A stretch of 64,000 bases of DNA, from assembly GCF_007859715.1 (NCBI RefSeq), contig NZ_SJPG01000001.1, forward strand, positions 2,444,728 through 2,508,727, written 5' to 3'. The position numbers and the translations under genes are program-made. The first letter of the stretch is position 1. Every line of letters starts with the position of its first letter. Positions 10,532 to 19,069 of the stretch are shown in pieces. Below the pieces are notes generated by a model that saw nothing but the letters and a program-made list of their open reading frames with translations, did no database searches and was not told where the DNA came from. The DNA comes from Rubinisphaera italica. GTDB lineage: Bacteria; Planctomycetota; Planctomycetia; Planctomycetales; Planctomycetaceae.

Positions 10532-12022
10532 TTATGAATTTTCTGGTGGCTTGCCATCGATCCATGGACCAGCCAGCTTCATGTATTCCGGCTCAGATAA
10601 CGTGGAGCCATAATCTCCTGCCGTCCAGCCGGGAATGTGCTTGGCTTGGCCACGGGCTTCGGAAATGGCTTCCCATTTTTTGGCCCAGCTTTCGTTGCCA
10701 TCGGAGATCGTACCGGTTTCGGCATCGAAGTGGAACACGCGACCTTCCCGGTAACTGCGAGCGCCCAGAATGACGGTTGCGATCGCAGCTGCTCCTAAGT
10801 CCGGTGGATTGTTACAGGCTTTGGGATCGTTGGCATTGATGGCATCGACCCAGTTTTTGAAATGGAGATAGGTTGTCGATTCCTTTGGCGTTTCGACGGG
10901 AATATCTTCTTCCTTCAACTTGCTGTCATGGGTGACCTGTGATCGTTCTGGAATGAACTTAAAGCTGTCGAACTGCTCGCCGTTTCCGAAGACAAACGAT
11001 CCGTAATGACCACGAATCAACTGAGTGATGCGTGATTCCTGATTACACATCGTGGCGTTGATCAGACCCTGGACGCCTTCGTTAAAGTCAGCACAGACTG
11101 TTGCGACATCGGGAACATCCCGGCCATCATATTCAAGATACAACCCTCCGGCTCCGACGACGCGGCCCGGGAAATTCAGTCCGGTGGCTTTGAGCATCGA
11201 AGTCGTTCGGTGAACGAACAGGTCGGTAAACATGCCTGAACCATAAGGCCAGAAGCGGCGCCACTGCTTGTAAACAGCGCGGTCGAATGGCCGGTCTTCT
11301 GCCAAGCCTTCTTCAACACCCAGCCAGCGTTTCCAATCGATATTCTTTGGTGTCATCTGCTTTTCGAGAGCATAATAACGCCACTGTCCCATATCTGAAT
11401 TGCGGAAGTATTCGGTCTGGAACTGCAGAACTTTTCCGAGCTTACCCTCGTTGAGCAGTTCACGAACCTGATTCCAGACGGGCAGGGAAGTCGATTGCAC
11501 ACCGACCTGCATCACTTTGCCGGTGCTTTTCCAGACATCAACAACCTGTAATGATTCTTCGACGAACTTTGTCATCGGCTTTTCACAGTAGACATGCAGA
11601 CCGGCATTCAGGCTGTCGACAATCTGCTTGCAATGCCAGTGATCTGGAGTTCCGATACAGACCGCATCGAGATTTTCTTTCTCGATCATGTCGCGATAAT
11701 CGACATACTTAGCCGGTTCGTTGCCATTTTCTTTTTTGATGTAGTCGGCGACTTTATCGCGTTGTTCGCTGTAAACTTCAGCAACTGCGACCAGATCGAT
11801 ATTCGAGCCTTCATTTTTCTGCTTGGCCAGTGTTTTAACGTGAGCACCAAACCCGCGTCCCCCCGGTCCAATGAAGCCAATACGAATCCGCTCGTTGCTG
11901 CCAGCCGCCTGAGCTTTAGCCAGTGGAATTGCGTTCACACCAGCGGCAACTGCAGCCGCGGTGCCTGTTGTTTTAATGAAATCACGACGGTTCACGCCAT
12001 TGGAACCAGATATTTCTGACAT
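10532..12022 (-). CDS. Tat-exported Gfo/Idh/MocA family oxidoreductase
   Basis: A NAD(P)-dependent sugar or inositol-type dehydrogenase relative. A twin-arginine signal (NRRDFIKTTGTAAAVAAG, from residue 12) ends near KAQAAG. The Rossmann start RIGFIGPGGRG follows, and the family EKP motif with its conserved lysine appears in YCEKPMTKF. The C-terminal half is the usual GFO_IDH_MocA_C-like alpha/beta region. At 496 residues it is the long type found in large paralogous sets in planctomycetes. The substrate is unknown; carbohydrate oxidation in the periplasm is the usual proposal. It is transcribed alone and ends at a clear terminator. Confidence 0.88.
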   Translation of the reverse strand: MSEISGSNGVNRRDFIKTTGTAAAVAAGVNAIPLAKAQAAGSNERIRIGFIGPGGRGFGAHVKTLAKQKNEGSNIDLVAVAEVYSEQRDKVADYIKKENGNEPAKYVDYRDMIEKENLDAVCIGTPDHWHCKQIVDSLNAGLHVYCEKPMTKFVEESLQVVDVWKSTGKVMQVGVQSTSLPVWNQVRELLNEGKLGKVLQFQTEYFRNSDMGQWRYYALEKQMTPKNIDWKRWLGVEEGLAEDRPFDRAVYKQWRRFWPYGSGMFTDLFVHRTTSMLKATGLNFPGRVVGAGGLYLEYDGRDVPDVATVCADFNEGVQGLINATMCNQESRITQLIRGHYGSFVFGNGEQFDSFKFIPERSQVTHDSKLKEEDIPVETPKESTTYLHFKNWVDAINANDPKACNNPPDLGAAAIATVILGARSYREGRVFHFDAETGTISDGNESWAKKWEAISEARGQAKHIPGWTAGDYGSTLSEPEYMKLAGPWIDGKPPENS

Positions 12023-12314
12023 AATATTTACCTTTTAAGAATTTGAAATTGTGTGAGCGAAACACATTAGCGCATCTAGCCCATCGTATTCAGGATCTCT
12101 CTCGTTTAGTTGAGGGAATTCATAAAGATAAGCGTTGATGGGTTGAGTTTCCAGTAATAGATTGAAAATGAGCATTTGATTTCGGAATGCTGATCTTAAT
12201 CATCCTATCCCAGAGCAATATTAAGAACACTCAAACTGAACTTGTGCTAAACCCTTGGTAGAAAATACAATTAGTTTTTGAGCTTGAATTTTTTCTGCCG
12301 AAGGGAGTCGCGCA

Positions 12315-13808
12315 GTGCATATTAATCCTTGTCCCCCCGATTGGTCCCGCAGGGACTCACGAGATATCCTTGAATACTGGACTCGATACAGCCGTCGAAC
12401 TCAGTTACAGGGCTATTTACTGCTCAAGGGTGATGAAGATCAGTCCTGGCGATTGACGGCGATTGCCGGTTATCTGGCGCTATTCTTGGTGTTTCTACTC
12501 TTCCTGGGGACAATATCTGACCCCGTTGTCGTCAAGCCTCGGAAAGTGAAAGCCGTTCAGTTTGTCGCTGCTGCAACACCCGAAATCGATCCACAAGTCG
12601 ATACCGTCATGGAGATCGAACCTCGCGTTATTGAAGCGGTTTACCCCGTCGAAATTATGCAGGTTGCTTATGAAATGCCGGTTGTTGAAAAACCTGCGCC
12701 CAAGCCGGAGCCGAAACCATTTGAAGATCCCTTCGCGATGTTCGCTCCTCCGCCTGAGGAAAAACCTTCCGTTCCCGTGGCTCCTCGAACATGGACTCTC
12801 AAGCCGGAATTGTTGATCGAATCTTCAACAACGGAACTGATTGCCGATTATCAATATTCCGAGTTAACTCAATCGAATGTTATTCAGAGTCGATATTCAG
12901 GCAACGTTGATTTAGTCTCGCTGGCTTCCAGCCGCTGGCAACTGGCTTCTGTAAGTGATTTCGGTTTTGCATTCCAGCCCCCTCGTCAACTATGGTTGAC
13001 TTCAGCGGAAAGGCAGGCTCCAAGTGAAATTCGTAGTCCCGTTCCACAGGATCGTGTCGAAGACACGCAGCAACCCAATGTGATTACTTCAAAAATGGTC
13101 ACACTGCGAAAGCGATATCCTTCTCAGACATCTGGGCAGCACAAACTGACCTATTTCCTGGAGGTAACCAATGAGGGGAGTGAAAAGATTTCCCAGGTTC
13201 ATGTTTCCGAGCATTGTGCGGATTTGGATTTAATTGACAAGACTTCACCCAAGGCAACGTTGATGGATGAGGCATTATTCTGGATTATAAGAGATTTGCT
13301 ACCTGCAGAAACTCGTTCTATAGAGATTTCCTGTTTCGCGCCAACAAATCTGGCGATGCTGAAATCGGAGTCTTCGATCCAGGTCTTTGAGACCCTGGCG
13401 ACTGCAACCAATGTGATCATTCCTGATGTCTCTGTTTCGGTCACAGTTCCGGTAGAAGTCGAAAGTGGTCAAGATTTCGATGTCATGATTCTCGTCGAGA
13501 ACAATAGTGACAAAACCTTTAACCCTTCAGAATTGACGATTGGCCTCTTGAAAGGCGTTCAGCATGAGGTTGGTCCCCAATTGGTAAGGCAGATTGACGT
13601 TCCCAGTCCTGGCGAATCTTATGAATTTCCACTCAAGTTGACATCCACTGACGTAGGTGAAGGCATTATCGAGGCTAGCCTGAATTTAGAAGAGTCAATT
13701 ACTGTTCCTGTGAAAGCAATCACGAAGGTCAGGGCAGTGAATGAAAAGTCAGGCACTAATGCCACGGCCCGGCGAGTTTCTCAAGATGTTGTCAGCTTGA
13801 GTGAGTAG
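12315..13808 (+). CDS. Single-pass envelope protein with DUF11-like repeats
   Basis: Not recognised as a named protein. The N-terminal 46 residues are basic and cytoplasmic. One membrane segment spans residues 47-67. It is followed by a Pro/Glu-rich spacer (about 110-160) and a beta-rich external part. Residues about 270-450 read like tandem DUF11/CARDB-type Ig-like units (LTYFLEVTNEGS..., then VEVESGQDFDVMILVENNS). The start is GTG at 12315 with AAGGGAG about 9 bases before it. In planctomycetes such proteins are considered envelope or adhesion components; that role is inference. An IS3 element sits 22 bases after the stop and separates the gene from a hairpin at 15124-15157. Confidence 0.6.
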   Translation: MHINPCPPDWSRRDSRDILEYWTRYSRRTQLQGYLLLKGDEDQSWRLTAIAGYLALFLVFLLFLGTISDPVVVKPRKVKAVQFVAAATPEIDPQVDTVMEIEPRVIEAVYPVEIMQVAYEMPVVEKPAPKPEPKPFEDPFAMFAPPPEEKPSVPVAPRTWTLKPELLIESSTTELIADYQYSELTQSNVIQSRYSGNVDLVSLASSRWQLASVSDFGFAFQPPRQLWLTSAERQAPSEIRSPVPQDRVEDTQQPNVITSKMVTLRKRYPSQTSGQHKLTYFLEVTNEGSEKISQVHVSEHCADLDLIDKTSPKATLMDEALFWIIRDLLPAETRSIEISCFAPTNLAMLKSESSIQVFETLATATNVIIPDVSVSVTVPVEVESGQDFDVMILVENNSDKTFNPSELTIGLLKGVQHEVGPQLVRQIDVPSPGESYEFPLKLTSTDVGEGIIEASLNLEESITVPVKAITKVRAVNEKSGTNATARRVSQDVVSLSE

Positions 13809-13830
13809 AGCCTCACTCTCATGTCATTAT

Positions 13831-13856
13831 TGGACTTCCCCAAGAATAGTGGGCGC
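13831..13856 (+). repeat. IS3-element left terminal inverted repeat
   Basis: Twenty-six bases identical to the reverse complement of 15085-15110. Preceded directly by TAT, repeated after the other end. Confidence 0.95.
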
Positions 13857-13866
13857 GGGGTAATGG

Positions 13867-14736
13867 TTAAGTCACTTGTACAAACTGCGCAGGGCTCAGA
13901 TAGCCCAGTGCAGAATGTTTCCGTACTCGATTATAAAACACTTCGATGTATTCAAACAGGCTCGATCGAGCCTCTGAACGCTTCTTGTATCGCTCATGAT
14001 GAACGAGCTCTTTCTTCAACGTCGCAAAAAATGACTCCATGGGAGCGTTGTCCCAACAGTTCCCTTTCCGGCTCATCGAACAGGTGATTCCCATCGAGGT
14101 CAACACCTGTTGATAATCCTCGCTAGCGTACTGACTCCCGCGGTCTGAGTGAAGCGTTAATTCTTTGAGGTCTGCATTCGACACGGCCTCCTGATCCACT
14201 GCCATCCTCAAGGCATTGACCACCAGGTCTGAGGTCATGCGTTCGGCCATCGACCAGCCTACAACTTTGCGCGTATACATATCCAGCACTGCTGCCAGGT
14301 ACAACCAGCCCTCCTCAGTCCAGATGCAGGTGATGTCACTCAGCCAAACTTCATTGCTTTTTGTCACGGCATCAAACTGACGATCCAGATGGTTCTCAGC
14401 CACGGGCCGGGAATGATTCGAGTCCGTGGTGTTTTTGAACTTCTTCCTGGTTTTTGCCTGAATTCCAGCCTGATTCATCAATTTGGCCACCGTATTCTCT
14501 GAGACCTCATAGCCGCGTTCCAGCAATTCTCTATGCATCCGAGGAGAGCCATACACTTCTCGTGTCTCCTGATGAATCTCCTTCATGGCCTGTGTCAACT
14601 CCTGTTGATTCTCCTGGCGTATACTCATCGGACGATTCTTCCAGGTGTAATATCCACTCCGGGAAACCTCGAAGATTTCACACATCCGAGCTACTTCAAA
14701 GTCTTCTTCATGGTCATCAATAAAGGTAAATCTCAC
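13867..14736 (-). CDS. IS3-family transposase OrfB (DDE integrase domain)
   Basis: Catalytic part of the transposase. An HTH_21-type region with the YTWKNRP stretch comes first, then the rve fold. The DDE residues are visible in WLSDITCIWTE, LHSDRGSQYAS and SFFATLKKE. The GTG start overlaps the orfA stop as GTGA. The frame also stays open upstream to an A7 tract, so OrfB is probably made mainly as an OrfAB fusion of about 393 residues by -1 frameshifting. The length of 289 residues and the end FYNRVRKHSALGYLSPAQF are normal for the IS3 family. Confidence 0.95.
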   Translation of the reverse strand: MRFTFIDDHEEDFEVARMCEIFEVSRSGYYTWKNRPMSIRQENQQELTQAMKEIHQETREVYGSPRMHRELLERGYEVSENTVAKLMNQAGIQAKTRKKFKNTTDSNHSRPVAENHLDRQFDAVTKSNEVWLSDITCIWTEEGWLYLAAVLDMYTRKVVGWSMAERMTSDLVVNALRMAVDQEAVSNADLKELTLHSDRGSQYASEDYQQVLTSMGITCSMSRKGNCWDNAPMESFFATLKKELVHHERYKKRSEARSSLFEYIEVFYNRVRKHSALGYLSPAQFVQVT

Positions 14737-15047
14737 TGATTTTCCTTCGCGAAAAAGGCTGCTGCTTTTTTTAAAATCTCTCGATCCATTCTCAGCTTAC
14801 GATTCTCCTCGCGCAGCTGTCGCAACTCTTCACGTTCGGATTCAAACAACTTCTCGTTGGACTTCGATTCTTTGCCGCTCATGAACTTCTCTTTCCAGTT
14901 GCGTAAAACACTGACATGAATATCCAGGCGTCGAGCCGCCTCGGCCAGCGGATAATGCTGCTCGGTCACCAGTCCCACGGCATCCCGCTTAAACTCTTCA
15001 GAATAACGCCGCCGCGTCCGTTTTCCAGCCTGTGATGATCCCGACAT
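14733..15047 (-). CDS. IS3-family transposase OrfA (HTH)
   Basis: DNA-binding part of the transposase, 104 residues. A HTH_Tnp_1-type motif (FKRDAVGLVTEQ... AARRLDIHVSVLRNWKEKF) occupies residues about 17-55, followed by a leucine-zipper-like coiled coil (ESEREELRQLREENRKLRMDR in about 69-89) that supports multimerisation. It contains the frameshift site near its 3' end. Full length for the family. Confidence 0.93.
   Translation of the reverse strand: MSGSSQAGKRTRRRYSEEFKRDAVGLVTEQHYPLAEAARRLDIHVSVLRNWKEKFMSGKESKSNEKLFESEREELRQLREENRKLRMDREILKKAAAFFAKENQ
14766..14772 (-). promoter_or_regulatory. Programmed -1 frameshift heptamer in orfA
   Basis: On the minus strand the sequence reads A AAA AAA in phase with orfA (codons TTA AAA AAA GCA). 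The orfB frame is -1 relative to orfA and is open from this point on, giving KKSSSLFREGKS before the OrfB start codon. This is the classical slippery type used by IS3 elements to make OrfAB. A downstream stimulatory structure was not worked out. Confidence 0.8.
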
Positions 15048-15084
15048 AGTCGACTCCTCTCGGAGAGCTTACACTCTCTTTTGG

Positions 15085-15110
15085 GCGCCCACTATTCTTG
15101 GGGAAGTCCA
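15085..15110 (-). repeat. IS3-element right terminal inverted repeat
   Basis: Perfect inverted copy of the left end at 13831-13856; followed by the TAT target duplicate at 15111-15113. Confidence 0.95.
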
Positions 15111-15123
15111 TATCTCACAAAAT

Positions 15124-15157
15124 AAGCGAGCCGAGTCAGTTATAACTCGGCTCGCTT
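15124..15157. terminator. Bidirectional terminator hairpin beside the IS element
   Basis: A 13-bp perfect stem (AAGCGAGCCGAGT with its complement) and an 8-base loop, with T-rich sequence on both outer sides. It serves the minus-strand propeller gene ending at 15221. Before the IS insertion it lay only about 30 bases past the stop of the plus-strand gene ending at 13808. Confidence 0.75.
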
Positions 15158-15220
15158 TGTAGTTGTGTGCCACTATTATTTAAGGGGTACAGAGCACTAT
15201 AGCAAATTCAAATCCGCTTC

Positions 15221-16321
15221 TTAGCTGACCTTTTCGAGTTTTGTTACTCGTCCGCCGACAACCCATTCCGCAACAAAGATATTACCATCTTTATCGAAGC
15301 AGGCATCGTGAGGATGAACGAATTTTCCGGCTTGCCATTTGTCGGGTGAGGCGCGCATTTTGTTCTTATTGTCGAGTACTTCATTTCGCCAGGTGACATC
15401 ATCGCCCAGTTGAGCGACGGCTTGGTTGTCTTTGTCCAGAATAGTTATGCGGGCGTGTAAATCGGGCACGAGCATTAAGTCGCCCTGGGTATCGATATCG
15501 GCAGGGAACAAAAAGCCTTCCAGGGTTTTTGCATGAGTACCATCCAGATGGAACCACTGCAGGCGTTTATTGGCTCTGTCGGCAACAACCAGTTCTGGCT
15601 CTCCATGACGTGTATCGAGCCAATGTCCGTGAGGAGTACTGAACTGTCCCTGAGCATTTCCTTTGCCACCGAGAGCCTGGACAAACTTGTCGGATTTATC
15701 GTATTCAAACAGATAATTACTCCCGTAGCCATCTCCAAGGTAGTACCCGCCATCCGGACGAAAACTGATGTTCGTTGGTCGATAGCGAATGCCCGGTTCG
15801 TCGTAGACACCGCTGACTTTATTCAGGGCATCTTTGCCACGCTGCCAGACGACTTCTCCGTCCAAAGTGATTTTTGCGAACGAGAGATTGCTTTCGCTGG
15901 GTGAAAGATAAATGAATTCCTGATTTCCTTCGCGGCGAATATCGATGCCGTGCCCATGACCGGCGTGGATATCTCCCAATGTTTTGACAAGCTTTCCTTT
16001 GGCATCAAACACGAAGACCGAGCCCGGATTTCCATAGTGAGTGATGTAAATCAATCCCTGCTCATCGATTGCAGTACCATGGGAGGCATTCCCATATTTA
16101 TGGTCGGCTGGGAGAGAATCGTTTCCCCAATTGTGAATGCAACGATAGGTGTGTTCGCCACTTCCAATAATCGTTTCAGAGCCACCCGACTTTTTCTCGG
16201 CGTGGACAAAAAATGGAGTCGTTAACGTAGCTGCCGTTGCGATGGACGTTGTTTGGAGAAACTTTCGACGAGACACTTTGTTGTGATGATCAGGAGCATT
16301 ATTAGAAGAATTCTGATTCAT
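15221..16321 (-). CDS. Tat-exported NHL-type beta-propeller protein
   Basis: A twin-arginine signal (VSRRKFLQTTSIATAATLTTPFFVHA, within residues 16-41) is followed by a six-bladed propeller of NHL-like repeats. Recurrent units are HGTAIDEQGLIYITHYG, GHGIDIRREGNQEFIYLS, FSTPHGHWLDTRHGEPELVVAD and FVHPHDACFDKDGNIFVAEW. This matches the group related to the peptidylglycine lyase propeller, but no enzyme residues can be assigned. The periplasmic role is unknown; sensing or binding of ligands is common for the fold. It ends at the hairpin 15124-15157. Confidence 0.8.
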   Translation of the reverse strand: MNQNSSNNAPDHHNKVSRRKFLQTTSIATAATLTTPFFVHAEKKSGGSETIIGSGEHTYRCIHNWGNDSLPADHKYGNASHGTAIDEQGLIYITHYGNPGSVFVFDAKGKLVKTLGDIHAGHGHGIDIRREGNQEFIYLSPSESNLSFAKITLDGEVVWQRGKDALNKVSGVYDEPGIRYRPTNISFRPDGGYYLGDGYGSNYLFEYDKSDKFVQALGGKGNAQGQFSTPHGHWLDTRHGEPELVVADRANKRLQWFHLDGTHAKTLEGFLFPADIDTQGDLMLVPDLHARITILDKDNQAVAQLGDDVTWRNEVLDNKNKMRASPDKWQAGKFVHPHDACFDKDGNIFVAEWVVGGRVTKLEKVS

Positions 16322-16556
16322 AACGATCTCTTTCTGTCAGAAGGGAAAAATCGATCCGTTGATTGTTGTATGCTCGATTAAGCAATACATGCATTAGTAT
16401 TGATTGATGTTGACGATAAAGAAAGTTATTCTAATTGTCCATCCGTTAAGCGGTTAAGAACTGAATTTTAGTTTGACGGAAAATTGAGTCGCTCTCCCTG
16501 AAAAGATTGCCTGGGCAATTTCCTACCTGAACTTAATAAGAGAATCGGAATCAACA

Positions 16557-17873
16557 ATGCACCATCTATACTGCTGGCTGATTACCATAATTGCAGTGAC
16601 AGGTACTGCCAACGCAGCCGACGAATGGCCTCAGTTTCGAGGCCCCGAAGGCAACGGTCACGTAGAGAATGCCAAGCTTCCCACCCAATGGAGTGAAACG
16701 GAAAATGTTCGCTGGAAGGTGCCGGTTGCTGGAGAGGGGTTCTCTTCACCGGTGATTTCCGGGAATCAAATCTGGATGACCACCGCGATTGTCGAGCCGC
16801 TCTCTGCCGAGGAAGAAGAAGCCAAATTAGCTCAATTGGCGAACCCACGTGGCATTCAGTTTGGTGGTCCTCTGACACTCAAAGCTATCGCTTTCGATGT
16901 CAACACAGGAGAACTTTTGCATGACGTAGAATGTTTTCAGTTTCCGGGAGCCAATCCCAAGCATGCAACGAACAGTTATGCATCCCCAACGCCCGTCATT
17001 TCCGAGGGACGGCTTTATTGTCACTTTGGCGATTACGGCACCTGCTGTATCGATACGGCTTCGGGAGAAATTTTATGGCAAAATCAGGAATTGCATGTCG
17101 ATCACCAAAATGGTCCTGGGAGTTCTCCAGTATTATGGAACGATTTGCTGATTATTCATTTTGATGGAATCGATTTCCAATTTCTGACCGCGATGAATAA
17201 AGACGATGGGCATGTCGTTTGGAAAACAGATCGTTCGGGGGAAATGAATCCTAAACCGGAAATGAAGAAAGCATATGGTACTCCCACGATTCAGGCCGTT
17301 AATGGAAAAGATCAAATCATTTCCCCAGCCGCGAACTGGGTGTATGGATATGATCCGGCGACTGGAACAGAACTTTGGAAAGCTGGTTATGGACAGTTAG
17401 GATTTTCAACTGTTCCCAAACCTGTGATTGGAAATGGAATGGCATATGTCTGCACCAGTTTCATGCAATCCCGTTTGGTCGCAGTGAAATACGATGGAGC
17501 AGGGGATGTGACCGAGAGTCATGTTGTCTGGACTGCGGATCGTCAAATTCCAAAAACGCCTTCGCTGTTACTTGTTGATAATGATCTGTTTTTCGTTGGA
17601 GATGCGGGGATCGCTACGATGCTGGATGCGACAACTGGAGAGCAAATCTGGCAGGAGCGTTTTCCTGGACAATATTCTGCTTCACCACTCCTGGCAAATG
17701 GAAATGTTTACGTGTCTAATAAAGAGGGCGTGACCACAGTCTTCAAAATGGGCGAGACATTTGAACTGGTCTCAGAAAATACGCTGGACTCGGGGTGCAT
17801 GGCTTCTGCAGCAGTCAAAGGCAATGCGATCTTCCTAAGAACACTTACTCACCTGTATTGCATAGCTGAGTGA
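16557..17873 (+). CDS. Exported PQQ-like beta-propeller protein
   Basis: A signal peptide (residues 1-20, ending ANA-ADE) leads into the WPQFRGPEGNGH start that is characteristic of planctomycete PQQ-binding-like repeat proteins. Propeller units with GxxxW-type ends recur: VNTGELLHDVEC, TASGEILWQNQE, KDDGHVVWKTD, PATGTELWKAGY and ATTGEQIWQERF. It resembles BamB and alcohol-dehydrogenase propellers, but the residues needed for PQQ catalysis cannot be confirmed, so an enzymatic role is uncertain. Likely periplasmic. Convergent with the lipoprotein gene, with a shared terminator between them. Confidence 0.85.
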   Translation: MHHLYCWLITIIAVTGTANAADEWPQFRGPEGNGHVENAKLPTQWSETENVRWKVPVAGEGFSSPVISGNQIWMTTAIVEPLSAEEEEAKLAQLANPRGIQFGGPLTLKAIAFDVNTGELLHDVECFQFPGANPKHATNSYASPTPVISEGRLYCHFGDYGTCCIDTASGEILWQNQELHVDHQNGPGSSPVLWNDLLIIHFDGIDFQFLTAMNKDDGHVVWKTDRSGEMNPKPEMKKAYGTPTIQAVNGKDQIISPAANWVYGYDPATGTELWKAGYGQLGFSTVPKPVIGNGMAYVCTSFMQSRLVAVKYDGAGDVTESHVVWTADRQIPKTPSLLLVDNDLFFVGDAGIATMLDATTGEQIWQERFPGQYSASPLLANGNVYVSNKEGVTTVFKMGETFELVSENTLDSGCMASAAVKGNAIFLRTLTHLYCIAE

Positions 17874-17988
17874 ATTGAAGGTCTGTTCAGCAGGGCAGTG
17901 GACTCTTCGTGAGCAATATTGCAGTGCTGTCAATTCTCTGCACACATGTAATATATTGTGAAAGTAAAAAGTCGTCCTGTTCCAATGA

Positions 17989-18024
17989 AAAAAGGGAACC
18001 GAATCAATTTTCGGTTCCCTTTTT
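17989..18024. terminator. Bidirectional terminator between convergent genes
   Basis: A 15-bp perfect stem (AAAAAGGGAACCGAA with its complement) around TCAATT, with A-tract and T-tract on the two sides. It ends both the propeller gene (17873) and the lipoprotein gene (18048). Confidence 0.9.
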
Positions 18025-18047
18025 GTTTTTACAGTATCAAGTGATTC

Positions 18048-18425
18048 TTATTTGGTCGAAACGACTTGCGATTCCTTGAATCCAACTTTACTCAAAGCAT
18101 CAATTGCGGAAGTGGAATCAAATTCTCCATTGAGTTTTACAATGATGCGAGGATCGTTAATTGCATCTTCGCTTTCCTGTTCAACAAGTTCCACACTCTC
18201 GACACCTGGTTGATCTGTGATGGTCTGTTTCACTCTTGGATAGCAGGCAAAGGGACAATGCATCTCAGGGACATTCACTGTTAAGGTTTGACCTGCTTCG
18301 TATTTGACAGGTGTCGCCGAAATTGCCGGAGAGCTCGTTTCCGTTGTTGAGGGTTGCGGGGATGTTGATTCGGTACAGCCAATAAAGCAGACCAGTGTAC
18401 CGAGTACTATAAAACGCATGTCCAT
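18048..18425 (-). CDS. Lipoprotein with heavy-metal-associated-like domain
   Basis: A short signal ends in a lipobox with Cys17 (VCFIGC-TES), so the protein is probably lipid-anchored. After a Ser/Thr/Pro linker the folded part (about residues 45-120) resembles an HMA/CopZ-like ferredoxin fold, with the metal loop changed to MHCPFAC (a CxxxC instead of CxxC), then a VKQTITDQPGVESVEL helix-strand. Copper or another soft metal is the likely ligand by family, but the altered spacing leaves this open. Length 125. Confidence 0.7.
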   Translation of the reverse strand: MDMRFIVLGTLVCFIGCTESTSPQPSTTETSSPAISATPVKYEAGQTLTVNVPEMHCPFACYPRVKQTITDQPGVESVELVEQESEDAINDPRIIVKLNGEFDSTSAIDALSKVGFKESQVVSTK

Positions 18426-19069
18426 TTGAGTTCTCCTTGGGGTGAGAGTGAAATTTTCATTTTAGACCATTCTTTATAATCTGGGCCTGTCAAAACCTGC
18501 TCCAATTGGAAGCTGGATTTCCTGTAACATCTTGAAAAGGAACTTCAGGGGGATGGATCTTCCGTTTCGGGTTGGCGGGGTCGCTCCGCTTCAGCGGAAA
18601 CTCCCGGAAGTTCTACGATTCGGGGACTTCTATTTGTGGTCGCCCCAGCCACCGGGTTTGATTATTTTCTGGTATTCATCTGTTAATAATCAGTGTTCTT
18701 AAGAATCGTTGAATTTCTCCAGTTTTCACTGGGAACGCTCTATAATTGCTTGAGATTTGAGGAAATCATATTCACTCGATGTTTGTCGAACTGTGAGCCA
18801 TTTCGCAAATTTGACCGGAATCGTATTTTTCCTGTTGAGATGCATGGTATAATATTTCGGGCACTGTTTGCAGGTTCAAGAAACCATAAAATATCACAAC
18901 CCATTATACACCAATACATTCCGACGCAAGCTTCTATTTCTGTCCCAGTTTCCTGGGAAAAATTCTGAACATTCTCGACGTTCGTGTCGTCATTAGGAAA
19001 TAGTACGTTAAACAGTTGCAAAGTCGATAAAACCCTATCAAATTTTCATTCCATCAACAGATTTTACTT
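18426..19069. other. Intergenic region between lipoprotein and kinase genes
   Basis: About 640 bases. A GC-richer block at 18545-18660 holds a TCCGCT-TC-AGCGGA hairpin and a GTGG...CCACC stretch, unlike its AT-rich surroundings, and may be a decayed repeat. Short open frames on both strands at 18690-19020 look spurious. The upstream parts should hold divergent promoters. Confidence 0.45.

Larger units (their letters stand above)
13831..15110 (-). mobile_element. Complete IS3-family insertion sequence
   Basis: A 1280-bp element with perfect 26-bp terminal inverted repeats that begin TGGACTTCCCCAAGAATAGT and end with the TG...CA dinucleotides of the IS3 family. It is flanked by a TAT direct repeat (13828-13830 and 15111-15113), the expected 3-bp target duplication. 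It carries orfA and orfB on the minus strand in -1 relation, with all DDE residues present. Intact ends, intact frames and a clean duplication suggest a recent and probably still active insertion. Confidence 0.95.

Noticed and set aside
13867..14736. Independent translation of OrfB from its GTG as the only product
   Set aside because: The GTGA overlap allows it, but the in-phase slippery heptamer and the open -1 frame favour an OrfAB fusion as the main transposase.
18693..19021. Overlapping short frames on both strands before the receptor kinase
   Set aside because: Both strands are open in AT-rich DNA, neither has an RBS or domain; treated as intergenic.
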